From: CAVQBP01 sp963740945
GTDB lineage: Bacteria > Bacteroidota > Ignavibacteria > Ignavibacteriales > Ignavibacteriaceae
Assembly: GCA_963740945.1 (NCBI GenBank)
Contig: CAVUGE010000035.1
Coordinates: 32,184 to 96,183 of the forward strand
Direction: 5' to 3'
DNA length: 64,000 nt
Positions 1 through 9,153 of this stretch are shown piece by piece. Both the position numbers and the translations under genes were made by a program. The notes under the pieces were generated by a model. The model worked only from the letters and a program-made list of their open reading frames with translations. It searched no databases and was not told where the DNA came from. The stretch's first letter is position 1; each line of letters begins with the position of its first letter.

Positions 1-1872
1 ATCCTGTTTTATGATTAAAAAGTTGATTATGGTATTATTATTATTTTTAATCGGTGAAACAATTACATGTTCCCAATAAGATTCACCTGTTTTCTTATAA
101 GCCATAAACTCTCCCTTTAATTCCTGGCCCAATTTTACAGCTTTAGTAATTTCATGATTATCATCCCGTTTAAATTCAGATGAATGGAGAGCACAGGGGT
201 ACATTTTTTTTAATTCACCGTATGTAAAACCTGTCATTTCTATATATTTGGGATTAGCATACACTATATTTCCTTCAGGTGCGGTAATTAGTACAGCTGC
301 CGGGCTTTGCTCAACTGCCCGTGAAAGTTTCAATATTTGCTCTTCTGCTCTTTTTTTAAAAGTAATATCTTCAATTGATGAAATAATAATTCCTTGTTCA
401 TAGAGGGGTATAATTGAGCATATAATAAATTTTTCTATCCCGCCTGGAGTAGAAATTTTAATATTATCGTAATTTAATTTAGAATCATCATGCAGTTTAA
501 TACCTTCAAAAATATTCTTTTCTATCTCTTGCTTTGAATCAAGCTCTGTATATATTCCTAAATTTAAGAACTGACTAAAATTTTTCATTGGCTCTTCAGC
601 AAAACCCAATATTTCTGTTAATTTATCATTGGTATAAATTATCTCTCCGGTGTCAATCTTACTTACAATTAATCCGGTTTGAATGTTTTGGAGAACCAAT
701 TCAATAAACTTATTTCGTTCGTTTAATTGATGCTCAGCTAATTTTTTTTCTGTAATATCCCTTGCAATAACATCAAATCCAACTAACTGATTATTTTCAA
801 CAATTAAATTATTACTTTGAGCAAGCCAGATAATATTCCCATTTTTTGATATAATAGGATATTCAAAATAAGAAGTTTTTTCTTTGCTTAGATATTGGCG
901 TAATAACTTATATTTACATAGCTTCCTGTGTGACGGTAATATTAGAATTGAAAAATCCATGTTTCGCAATTCTTCTTTGGAATATTCTGAAATTCTAACT
1001 GTGGCAGCATTTACATATCTATATTTCCAGGTTGAATCCAGGGCAAAGATTATCTCCGATGCATTTTCAACTACTTTTCTATATTTTTTTTCTGATTCCA
1101 GTAATGCAGCTTCCGCCTTAAATTTTTCAGTTACATCATGAAAAACTAAAACAATTCCATCTATATTGGATTTTTCGTCTTTAATTGCTGAAACACTCGA
1201 TTCTACAATTTTAACTTCGCTGTTATTCGAGATAGTTAAATTGCCCGGAAAATTATCCGAAAATCCAGTATTAATTAATTTTTTTATGTCTAAATCTGCA
1301 ATTTCATAAGTTACCTTATCACTAATATCAAATATATCAAGTACATATTTACCATTCGCATCTTCGGTATTAATTGAAGTCAACTCTTCTGCGGCAGAAT
1401 TCATATAATTAATTTTACCCTCATTATCTGTTGCGATAACTGCATCACCGATGCTTTTAAGAGTAATAGATAACCGTCTCTCACTATCGCGCAGTTTCTT
1501 TTCCATGTTGTGTTTATATATTGCAATCTCTATCGATGTATGCAGTTCTCTCTCTTCAAAAGGTTTTACAATATAACCATACGGTCCAGTGATTTTGGCT
1601 CTTTCTAATGTATTCGGATCTGTAAATGCTGTAAGGAAAATTATAGGTATGTCAAATATTTCTTTAATTTTTTCAGCAGTTTGAACTCCGTCGATAGGAC
1701 CTTTTATATTTATATCCATCAAAATAATGTTAGGGATGTGCTCCTTCGTCAATTTAATGGCTTCATCTCCCGAAACTACTATGCCGCAAACTGAGTAACC
1801 TAAATCACATAATCTGCTTTCCAATTCAAGAGCAACTATCGATTCATCTTCAACAATTAATATTTTTTCCAT
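1..1872 (-). CDS. Response regulator with N-terminal receiver and multiple PAS domains (partial, 3' end outside window)
   Basis: The minus-strand frame opens with ATG at 1872 and stays open to base 1, giving 624 visible codons. Residues 1-120 form a receiver domain (MEKILIVEDE start, phosphoacceptor Asp53 in LMDINIKG, Lys of the VKPFEE switch loop). At least four PAS domains follow, with typical linkers such as DVTEK and DITEKKLAE; the last visible stretch (VLITAPEGNIVYANP) is a PAS core. The C-terminal output, probably a histidine kinase or cyclase, is off the edge. The gene sits 30 bases downstream of the receiver-PAS-kinase gene at 1903-4224 and shares its architecture, so it is likely the last visible gene of the same operon and a cytoplasmic phosphorelay component. 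Confidence 0.85.
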   Translation of the reverse strand, partial: MEKILIVEDESIVALELESRLCDLGYSVCGIVVSGDEAIKLTKEHIPNIILMDINIKGPIDGVQTAEKIKEIFDIPIIFLTAFTDPNTLERAKITGPYGYIVKPFEERELHTSIEIAIYKHNMEKKLRDSERRLSITLKSIGDAVIATDNEGKINYMNSAAEELTSINTEDANGKYVLDIFDISDKVTYEIADLDIKKLINTGFSDNFPGNLTISNNSEVKIVESSVSAIKDEKSNIDGIVLVFHDVTEKFKAEAALLESEKKYRKVVENASEIIFALDSTWKYRYVNAATVRISEYSKEELRNMDFSILILPSHRKLCKYKLLRQYLSKEKTSYFEYPIISKNGNIIWLAQSNNLIVENNQLVGFDVIARDITEKKLAEHQLNERNKFIELVLQNIQTGLIVSKIDTGEIIYTNDKLTEILGFAEEPMKNFSQFLNLGIYTELDSKQEIEKNIFEGIKLHDDSKLNYDNIKISTPGGIEKFIICSIIPLYEQGIIISSIEDITFKKRAEEQILKLSRAVEQSPAAVLITAPEGNIVYANPKYIEMTGFTYGELKKMYPCALHSSEFKRDDNHEITKAVKLGQELKGEFMAYKKTGESYWEHVIVSPIKNNNNTIINFLIIKQD

Positions 1873-1902
1873 AATTTTTTATAATAATTGAAATTTATAT
1901 TA

Positions 1903-4224
1903 TTAGATTTTACTTAAAGGTAATGTAAAACTAAAAACTGAACCTTCTCCTATTTTCGATTGAACAGTTATTTCTCCTCTGTTCATTTCAACAAATTCTT
2001 TACACAATATTAACCCGAAGCCGGAACCTTCTTCATTTTGTGTCCCCTTTGTAGATATATTTTGATCGATCTGAAATAATTTTTCCACTGTATTTTGATT
2101 TATACCGACTCCATTATCTTTAATTTGTATCTCTGCATATTCTTCTTTTTCTTTTGCAATTAATACAATTCTTCCGCCTTGATTGGTGAATTTAATTGAA
2201 TTAGATACAAGGTTTCTAAAAATAGTCTCAACCATATTTAGGTCTGCAAAAGCATATATATCATTATTCAATCCCATTTCCAAAGTGATACTTTTGCTTT
2301 CTGCATTACTTTTATATAATTCCATCATTTGATTTATAATTGCTTTTAAACTAAATGATTCTTGATTAAATTTAATTCTCCCTGTTCTGATTCTAGCCCA
2401 TTGAAGCAGATTTTCTAGAAGATTGAATGTAGATTTTGCAGATTTTAATAAATTTCCTGAAATATCCTTAAGCTCGCTGTCACTCATGCTGTTGTAATCC
2501 GAAGCTAAATATTCTGATAATCCTAAGAGCGAAGTAAATGGGCTTCTTAAATCATGTGCGATGATCGAAAAGAATTTATCTTTATTTGAATTTAAGATCT
2601 TTAACTCTCTCTCTGATTCATTTAATTTTTTATTCAATTGGGATAGTTCAATTGTTTTTTGTTCTAAAACATTTTTGCTGCGCTGTATTTCAGATAAATA
2701 TTTTATCATTTCCGCATTTGCTATTTTCTTTTGCGTCACATCCCTTAAAATTGTTATACATTCATCTCTGAAATCATCCAGATTTTCACCCGGTAGATTA
2801 ACAATCCGCACTTCTTTATAATTAACTTGATTATTTATATAAGATTCATATTCAAACACCTGTATTTGATCAGAACTTACATTTCTTTCAGATAATAATA
2901 ATATTTTTTCTGAAAGATCTTTATCAAGTACATTGTAGATTTTCTCACCAATAATTTTATTATTGGAAAAAATAAAATCAGAATCCTGAACATGATAATC
3001 TAAAATGGTGCCATTTCTCTGATATCGGATAACAATATCCGGAATAGCTTTTAAAAGTGTCATTATTCTTTCTTCGCTTTCTCTCAGTGCTTTTTCTGTT
3101 TTCTTAAGTTCTGTAACATCAGAAGCAACTGACAAAACTAATTTCGCATCTCCATCCTGGCTATCTATCGCTCTCTTAAATGTTTGAAGCAGATGTACCT
3201 TCCCTTCAGCATCAATTAACTTATCTTCAGGGATATAAATCTCTTCAAGAGTATCGATAACATCTCTATCAAGTTTTCTCTGGTAATCCAGTTCAATATT
3301 GTTTAGAAAATCAATATCATGTTTTCCTACAATCTCTTCTACAGTTGTTCCGAGAGCTTCAGCGGTAGCTTTATTAGTCAATTCATATTTGCCTTGTGCA
3401 TCTTTAACCGTAATATAGTTTGGGTCTGTATCAATAATTTGTCTTAAGAAGATACGTTGTTTTTCAATTAATTCTTTAGCTCTATTTTTTTCTGTTATAT
3501 CTCTAAATACTAAAACGATACCTGAAATCAATTCTTTTTCATCTTTTATAGGTGCAGAACTAAAATCAATAGGAGTCTCTTTTCCATTCTTTCCTACCAG
3601 AATTTTATTTGTCATTCCAACTATTGAGTGATACCGGAGTGAAATTTGGATAGAATTTTCATTGTCTTTTATTCTGAAAATATCTTTTATGTCTTTACCA
3701 TAAGCATTTTTTGCATCCCATTCGGTAATATCTTCGGCAACATGGTTTATTATTTTTATAATTCCGTTTGAATCTGTTGCGATTAAAGCATCGCCTATGC
3801 TAGTTAAGGTTGCTGAAAGCCAATTTTTATTTTCTTTTAGCTTTTTCTCCATTTTATGTTTATATAAAGCCATTTCAACAACTGAGAATAGCTCCCTTTC
3901 TTCAAAAGGTTTAATAATATAACCATATGGCTCTGTCATTTTTGCTCTTTGAAGCGTCTCATCATCGGAATGGGCAGTTAAGTAAATTACCGGAATATCC
4001 AGCTCTTTTTTAATTCTTGCTGCAGTGTCAATACCATCCATGTCTCCTTTAAGACGTATATCCATCATAACCAGGTTAGGATGATGGAGTTCGATTTTGC
4101 TTAATGCATCAAGCCCGGAAGGTGCCGTATCAACAACAAGGTAGCCCATTTCCTCAAGCCGGTCTTTTAACTCAAGCATTACGATATTATTATCTTCTAC
4201 TATTACTATTGAAACCTTTTCCAT
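1903..4224 (-). CDS. Hybrid receiver-PAS-histidine kinase
   Basis: This 773-residue protein has no membrane segment. An N-terminal receiver domain (1-120, Asp55 in MMDIRLKG, IKPFEERE) is followed by three PAS regions (roughly 135-255, 265-385 and 390-510), a coiled linker, a HisKA domain with His557 in SIIAHDLRSPF, and a HATPase domain with the N-box (RNLVSNSIKF), G1 (DNGVG) and G2 (EGSGFGL). The order receiver first, kinase last is that of a cytoplasmic relay kinase which accepts phosphate or a signal and autophosphorylates. It lies 9 bases after the membrane kinase gene, its most likely upstream partner. No DNA-binding domain is present, so the final output is not evident. Confidence 0.9.
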   Translation of the reverse strand: MEKVSIVIVEDNNIVMLELKDRLEEMGYLVVDTAPSGLDALSKIELHHPNLVMMDIRLKGDMDGIDTAARIKKELDIPVIYLTAHSDDETLQRAKMTEPYGYIIKPFEERELFSVVEMALYKHKMEKKLKENKNWLSATLTSIGDALIATDSNGIIKIINHVAEDITEWDAKNAYGKDIKDIFRIKDNENSIQISLRYHSIVGMTNKILVGKNGKETPIDFSSAPIKDEKELISGIVLVFRDITEKNRAKELIEKQRIFLRQIIDTDPNYITVKDAQGKYELTNKATAEALGTTVEEIVGKHDIDFLNNIELDYQRKLDRDVIDTLEEIYIPEDKLIDAEGKVHLLQTFKRAIDSQDGDAKLVLSVASDVTELKKTEKALRESEERIMTLLKAIPDIVIRYQRNGTILDYHVQDSDFIFSNNKIIGEKIYNVLDKDLSEKILLLSERNVSSDQIQVFEYESYINNQVNYKEVRIVNLPGENLDDFRDECITILRDVTQKKIANAEMIKYLSEIQRSKNVLEQKTIELSQLNKKLNESERELKILNSNKDKFFSIIAHDLRSPFTSLLGLSEYLASDYNSMSDSELKDISGNLLKSAKSTFNLLENLLQWARIRTGRIKFNQESFSLKAIINQMMELYKSNAESKSITLEMGLNNDIYAFADLNMVETIFRNLVSNSIKFTNQGGRIVLIAKEKEEYAEIQIKDNGVGINQNTVEKLFQIDQNISTKGTQNEEGSGFGLILCKEFVEMNRGEITVQSKIGEGSVFSFTLPLSKI

Positions 4225-4233
4225 ATTGATTCT

Positions 4234-6291
4234 CTAAGAATTTGATTCTTTAAATTTAATTTTATAAGAAGTTCCTTCTTCTGTTTCTGTTTCTAACGTT
4301 CCTTCTAATTGATCAACGAGTGTATTAACAAGATGCAGTCCAAGCGAACTTTCTTTCTTTTCATTAATTTTTGAATTTATTCCAACTCCGTTATCTCTTA
4401 CAACAAGTTGTAATTCTTTATTACAGTTTTTGTTGAATTCTATATTTATAATGTTTTCTTTTTCGTTTACACCTCTTTCAGGGAAGGCATATTTAAGTGA
4501 ATTTGAAACAAGTTCGTTTATTATTAATCCGCATGGAACCGCATTATCTATGTTAATGTGGACATCTTCCATGTTAATTTTTAATTTAACAATGCTTTGG
4601 TTAACACCGTAGGAACGAAAAAGATCAATCATTAAACGTTCTACATATTCTTTGAAATTTATCCTTCCCAGATCCTTAGACTGGTATAAACGTTCATGTA
4701 TTAATGCTATGGATTTTACCCTGTTCTGACTGTCCTTAAAAATTGCTAAGGCTTCTTTATCCTTTATTCTTTTGGAATTGAGATAAAGAAGACTTGAAAT
4801 AACCTGCAGATTATTTTTTACCCTGTGATGAATCTCCTTCAGTAATACCTCTTTTTCTGAGAGTGAGTTTTGAAGACTTTGAGCATGTGTTTTAATCTTT
4901 ATTTGAAGTTGTGCCTGGTGTATAGCTACAGCTAATTGATTTGAAAAATATAGTAGTATTTCTTTATGATTATCTTCGAATACATTTGGATTTTCTGAAG
5001 ATATTGATAAATTTCCGACAATTTCTTGTTCCATAGTCAATGGAACAGATATGTATGAGACTAAACCGTCTCTAAGAAGATCTCTTTCCATCGGATTTTT
5101 GCATTCTAATTGCCCAATATCATTTACTATTTTCACTTCTCTAACCGGGTTGCTTTCAGAGCTTTCAAATTCACCTTCCATTGGAACAGTAAGATTAAAG
5201 AAGTTATTTCCGTTTTTTTGATTTCTTCTAACGCCCTGTATTATTATAGTATTTGTTTTATGATCCTGAGTCGCTACTGTAGCAGTTGTAATAAAATTAA
5301 ATAAGGTTGGAAGCTGAATCAAAGTTTCCATAATAATTTCATCAATGGATTTTGCGGAAATTATTCCCCGATATATTTTATCAAAAACCTGCAAACGCGA
5401 ATTATATTGCTTAAGAGTATTTTCTGCCAGTAGTCTTTCTTTAATTTCTATTTGAAGCATTTTATTTATATTTGCTAATTCTGCAGTTCTTTCATCTACT
5501 TTTCTTTCTAAGTTATCCTGTGAACTTTTTAGATAATCAGCCATTTTATTAAAAGTACCTGCGAGTCTGCCTATTTCGTTTTCATTACTTATATTAACCC
5601 TTACACTTAAATCACCATCTGCGATGGTTTGTGCGACAAAGTCTAATTGACGGATTGGAGCGGTTAATTTTTTCGCAAAATATATAGATATAACCAAACC
5701 AATAATTATTGATAATAATGCAAGCCAAATTGTTCTGTAGTATAATTCCTTGATGTTTTGGTTATATTTACTTAAGGATAGACCGACATTTATTCTTCCC
5801 CAATCTATACCGGAATAACTAAATGGATAAGAAAAATGAAAGACTTCATGTCCAACTAAGTTGCTGTAAACAAATTCATCACTTGCTTCTTTAGTTTTAG
5901 GTAAATTCAGATCATCTTTAAAGGTTTTTTGCTCCCACCCGTTAGCAGTGTGAACAAGGGAAAAACCATCTTTTCGTGTAATTATTATATAAAGGATTGA
6001 GTTGCTCTGTTTTATAATTTTCATACAATGATCTACAGTAAACCCATAATCATTGTTTATAATTGCAGTTGCAGTAACCTGTCCGATTGAGCCTGCTATA
6101 TCATTTGCCTCTGATTTCATTCGCTCTACTAATACTTCCTTTTGGTAAGGGAGTGTACCAATGATAAATATTAAGAGAGTAGCTATTATTAAAATCCATG
6201 AAATAAGAGCGGTTCTTACCAGAATTCCCTTAGTCCATTTATTTTTAATTAATTTACTGTATCTATTTTTTAGTTTGAATAATAGAAACAT
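4234..6291 (-). CDS. Membrane sensor histidine kinase (HAMP-GAF-HisKA_2)
   Basis: The 685-residue protein has a transmembrane helix near 26-48, a periplasmic region of about 140 residues, a second helix near 187-207, a HAMP domain, a coiled coil (LERKVDERTAEL), a GAF domain near 310-460, then the HisKA_2 box EIHHRVKNNLQVISSLL (His488/489) and a HATPase domain (INELVSNSLKYAFPERG, DNGVG). HisKA_2 kinases usually signal to separate receivers rather than classical DNA-binding regulators. The gene begins one base after the third PhnD-like binding protein ends, and receiver proteins follow it, so binding protein to kinase signalling across the inner membrane is a reasonable inference. Confidence 0.92.
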   Translation of the reverse strand: MFLLFKLKNRYSKLIKNKWTKGILVRTALISWILIIATLLIFIIGTLPYQKEVLVERMKSEANDIAGSIGQVTATAIINNDYGFTVDHCMKIIKQSNSILYIIITRKDGFSLVHTANGWEQKTFKDDLNLPKTKEASDEFVYSNLVGHEVFHFSYPFSYSGIDWGRINVGLSLSKYNQNIKELYYRTIWLALLSIIIGLVISIYFAKKLTAPIRQLDFVAQTIADGDLSVRVNISNENEIGRLAGTFNKMADYLKSSQDNLERKVDERTAELANINKMLQIEIKERLLAENTLKQYNSRLQVFDKIYRGIISAKSIDEIIMETLIQLPTLFNFITTATVATQDHKTNTIIIQGVRRNQKNGNNFFNLTVPMEGEFESSESNPVREVKIVNDIGQLECKNPMERDLLRDGLVSYISVPLTMEQEIVGNLSISSENPNVFEDNHKEILLYFSNQLAVAIHQAQLQIKIKTHAQSLQNSLSEKEVLLKEIHHRVKNNLQVISSLLYLNSKRIKDKEALAIFKDSQNRVKSIALIHERLYQSKDLGRINFKEYVERLMIDLFRSYGVNQSIVKLKINMEDVHINIDNAVPCGLIINELVSNSLKYAFPERGVNEKENIINIEFNKNCNKELQLVVRDNGVGINSKINEKKESSLGLHLVNTLVDQLEGTLETETEEGTSYKIKFKESNS

Positions 6292-6292
6292 T

Positions 6293-7231
6293 TTAATTTT
6301 TACTCATAGCTGTAATTTCTTTATAATCTTTAATAAGTGTATTTACATTATCAGTATATTCTTTACGAAATGAAATAACCTGATCTGTATTCATTAGTGT
6401 CAGCAGCTGTTTTCCTCCCGGATAAGAATTCAACTGTTCGGCCGCTTTAATAATTAATTTCCTATGTTCTTCATTCTTAAAGTTTTTGGTAAATGCCGTA
6501 ACTGTTTGTATTAGATCCGGACTTACATCTAGTATTTTCAATCTTTTTCCAACTTGCGGATTAAGTTCTTTCATTAGGTTAAAAGAATTCTTTGTTACTA
6601 TACATGCATTTATTTGTTCGAAGAACACAGAAAGAATCAATTGTGATTCTTTATCAGATTCTTTTATCTCACTAAAATATTTATTAGGCATTGGCAGCTT
6701 ATTTCTATCAAGTAAATAACCTAACCACATATTGGAGATGGAATAATTAGACTTTGATTTTACCCCAATTTTTGTACCTCTAAGCTCTGTAAGGTTTTTA
6801 ATGTTTTCTTTAGTCAATAAGATATATTCGCTGAATATCTGACCGCCTTTTAAAGGTACAAACGCTCCTTCAAGATTTAATTTTGCTTTATAATTCAAAT
6901 AATCAACGGAATTTAGACATACTAAAGCTACATCATTCAAAGAAGATGAATTTACGTTTTCTATATTATCGACAAGAACTGGATTTAATTTAAATTCCGG
7001 TTTAATTGTTTTTACAATTTCTTTAACCCATACTTTCAATGCAGCTACTGCATCATTCATATCAACATCTGAAAATAAATTCTTCAAAAAAATAACTTTG
7101 TAAGTAGGTAGAGATTCTTCTTTAGCTGATTGACTGTAAATTTGAGGAGTTCCGATTATATTTATTAATAACATTAGTACAAACGGACTTTTTCTTACCT
7201 TCCTTATAATATTTTTATAAACAGTTTTCAT
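6293..7231 (-). CDS. PhnD-like periplasmic substrate-binding protein (third of three)
   Basis: The 312-residue protein has an N-terminal export signal (hydrophobic FVLMLLINIIG, cleavage probably after IYSQ). The mature part resembles the PhnD/phosphonate-type binding-protein family (PF12974): an N-terminal motif DVDMNDAVAALKVW, LRGTKIGVKSKSNYSISNMW, and ESQLILSVFFEQINACIV. Those three motifs recur in the two upstream paralogues, as do GKQ and a D/E-rich C-terminal helix. It overlaps the preceding gene by 4 bases and ends one base before the sensor kinase, so translation is likely coupled. No permease or ATPase gene lies nearby, which favours a sensing role over transport. The ligand cannot be read from the sequence. 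Confidence 0.85.
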   Translation of the reverse strand: MKTVYKNIIRKVRKSPFVLMLLINIIGTPQIYSQSAKEESLPTYKVIFLKNLFSDVDMNDAVAALKVWVKEIVKTIKPEFKLNPVLVDNIENVNSSSLNDVALVCLNSVDYLNYKAKLNLEGAFVPLKGGQIFSEYILLTKENIKNLTELRGTKIGVKSKSNYSISNMWLGYLLDRNKLPMPNKYFSEIKESDKESQLILSVFFEQINACIVTKNSFNLMKELNPQVGKRLKILDVSPDLIQTVTAFTKNFKNEEHRKLIIKAAEQLNSYPGGKQLLTLMNTDQVISFRKEYTDNVNTLIKDYKEITAMSKN

Positions 7232-8184
7232 TTATTGTTAAAATAAGTTTGTAGATTTTGTTTCTTTAACCCGTTCTTTGATTCGGCTATTTTTTTATAA
7301 TCTTCTAATAATTGTCTGTAACTATCTAGATCTGAATCATGGAATAAAACTAATTTATCTATTTTCATCATCATCATTATTTGTTTTCCTGATACTAAAT
7401 CATGCATCTTAAGAGCATTGTCGGTAAAAACTTTTCTATCTTCTTCATTTAGGTAATTCTTTGTAAAACACATTAGGGTATAGATATAATATGGTGAGGA
7501 TACCAATGGAGTTAATCTAGCTTCCATTTGAGGATTTAATTCTGCCATTATCTTAAATATTTTCTCAGGGACCAGGCAGGCATCTAGTTTACCGAAAAAG
7601 AGATTAAGGATAAGTTGTGATTCATTGGGGGTTGTAATTATTTCTTTGAAATATTTATTTATATCAGATATATTGTTTTTAGCACAAAAAACATCAAACC
7701 ATAATTTGGGTATATCATTATTGTATTTACTTGTTATTCCAATTCTGAGATTCTTTAAATCTCTTATATCGTTATAGTTTTTATCTTTAGAAGTTAATAG
7801 TAAGTATCTAAATTCGGTATCCCCTTTAAAAGAAGCTATGAATTGTGGATCCAGAGAGAACTTATCTTTTAATTGCATAAAATCAACTACATTGAGTGCT
7901 AAAAATGCAAGATTTCCTTTTATTAAATCTTCATGAACTTCCTTATAGTTGTCGTAAATTTTTAAATCCAGGTCATAATTACTTTTATTCAATTTTCTAA
8001 TTTCATTAAGCCAAATGTTGCATGCGGCACCTGCGTCATTGATATTTACATCATTAAATAGCTCTTTCATTATACCTATTGTATAATTCTTGGGAATCTT
8101 TTGAGAATATGCGTTTGAATTTGCAGTAATAAGGATACCCATTAAACAGAGGGTGATAATATTATAAATTATATTTTCATTCAT
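7228..8184 (-). CDS. PhnD-like periplasmic substrate-binding protein (second of three)
   Basis: This 318-residue protein carries a signal peptide (ITLCLMGILITANSNAYSQ) and a type 2 periplasmic-binding fold related to PhnD. It shares with its neighbours the motifs LFNDVNINDAGAACNIW, LKNLRIGITSKYN, ESQLILNLFFGKLDACLV and AELNPQ. It is the most divergent of the three in the C-terminal part, where GKQIMMMMKID replaces the GKQLLTLMNTD type. It overlaps the upstream paralogue by 8 bases and the downstream one by 4, consistent with one transcript and coupled translation. Divergence of ligand-facing segments may mean different ligands, but that is inference. Confidence 0.84.
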   Translation of the reverse strand: MNENIIYNIITLCLMGILITANSNAYSQKIPKNYTIGIMKELFNDVNINDAGAACNIWLNEIRKLNKSNYDLDLKIYDNYKEVHEDLIKGNLAFLALNVVDFMQLKDKFSLDPQFIASFKGDTEFRYLLLTSKDKNYNDIRDLKNLRIGITSKYNNDIPKLWFDVFCAKNNISDINKYFKEIITTPNESQLILNLFFGKLDACLVPEKIFKIMAELNPQMEARLTPLVSSPYYIYTLMCFTKNYLNEEDRKVFTDNALKMHDLVSGKQIMMMMKIDKLVLFHDSDLDSYRQLLEDYKKIAESKNGLKKQNLQTYFNNK

Positions 8185-9121
8185 TTATTTTTTTTGCTTT
8201 AAATAAATTGTAGTCCCTTAATAATGCTTGAGAACTTTCTAAATACTCAGTTTTAAACTTTATGGCTTCATCTGTTTTTAGTAATGTCAAGATTTGCTTT
8301 CCTGCGCTATAACTTCCAAGATTTAACGAAGCATCTATAAATTTTTCGCTATAGCTGAATTTTCTTGAATTTTCTGTATAACAGGACAATCCCTTTAAGT
8401 ATCCCGGAGATTCGGTAAGAGTATTTAGTTGTTCACCTAATTGGGGGTTTAATTCTTTCATAGTTTCAAAAGCTTTTTTTGAAACCATACATACATCATT
8501 TTGTCCAAAAAAAACCGACATAATTAGCTGTGATTCACTATCAAACTCTTTTATTGAACTAAAAAATTCTTCTTTCTTTGACAGCTTATTTTTATTTAAT
8601 AAAACTTCTAGCCACATATTCGAAACGGGATAATAAGTTCTCCGAAGTAAACCTAACTTCTTATTTTTCAAATCCTTTAGATCTTTGAATTGTTTCCCCT
8701 TTACCAATATTAAAAAATGCACATATGCACTGTTTTTATCCGTTGAAACAAGTACTGGATATAAATGCATTTTTGATTTGATATTTAAATAATCTATTGT
8801 ATTCAACATTATTAATCCGAAATTGCCTCGTATTGGAGATTCGATTATTTCGTCTGCATTATCAAATATCTGGAGATCAAATCTTACTCCCATTTTCAAT
8901 TGTTTTTGCAATGCTTCACCCCATACTTTTATTGCCGCCTTTGCATCATTAATATTTACGTTTATAAATATATTTTTAGGACATACTAATATGAAATCAT
9001 CTTCATCCAGATGACCATCCTTTTGACCTTCTGTATTCCCCGATATTATAAATAATATCGAGGTCATAAATAAAATGAATGAAATTATATTGGTATATTT
9101 ATAGGAAGTAAATTTCTTCAT
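8177..9121 (-). CDS. PhnD-like periplasmic substrate-binding protein (first of three)
   Basis: The 314-residue protein has an N-terminal hydrophobic segment (IISFILFMTSILFIISG) suited to export or membrane anchoring. The rest matches the PhnD-like binding-protein pattern: NVNINDAKAAIKVW near residue 57, LKNKKLGLLRRTYYPVSNMW, ESQLIMSVFFGQNDVCMV, MKELNPQ and SAGKQILTLLKTD. It is the first of three tandem paralogues, lying 32 bases after the TolC-like gene. Common length and shared motifs point to local duplication. The absence of ABC permease and ATPase genes suggests it feeds the downstream membrane kinase rather than an importer. Confidence 0.85.
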   Translation of the reverse strand: MKKFTSYKYTNIISFILFMTSILFIISGNTEGQKDGHLDEDDFILVCPKNIFINVNINDAKAAIKVWGEALQKQLKMGVRFDLQIFDNADEIIESPIRGNFGLIMLNTIDYLNIKSKMHLYPVLVSTDKNSAYVHFLILVKGKQFKDLKDLKNKKLGLLRRTYYPVSNMWLEVLLNKNKLSKKEEFFSSIKEFDSESQLIMSVFFGQNDVCMVSKKAFETMKELNPQLGEQLNTLTESPGYLKGLSCYTENSRKFSYSEKFIDASLNLGSYSAGKQILTLLKTDEAIKFKTEYLESSQALLRDYNLFKAKKINE

Positions 9122-9153
9122 GATTTTTTAATAAAATTCCTGTTTACTGCTGT

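Noticed and set aside
884..1141. Plus-strand frame of 85 codons near the left edge
   Set aside because: Antisense to the PAS domains of the partial receiver-PAS gene, with no features of its own.
6293..9121. Phosphonate ABC importer
   Set aside because: Only binding-protein genes are present; no PhnC or PhnE-like gene and no phosphonate-degrading genes are in the window.
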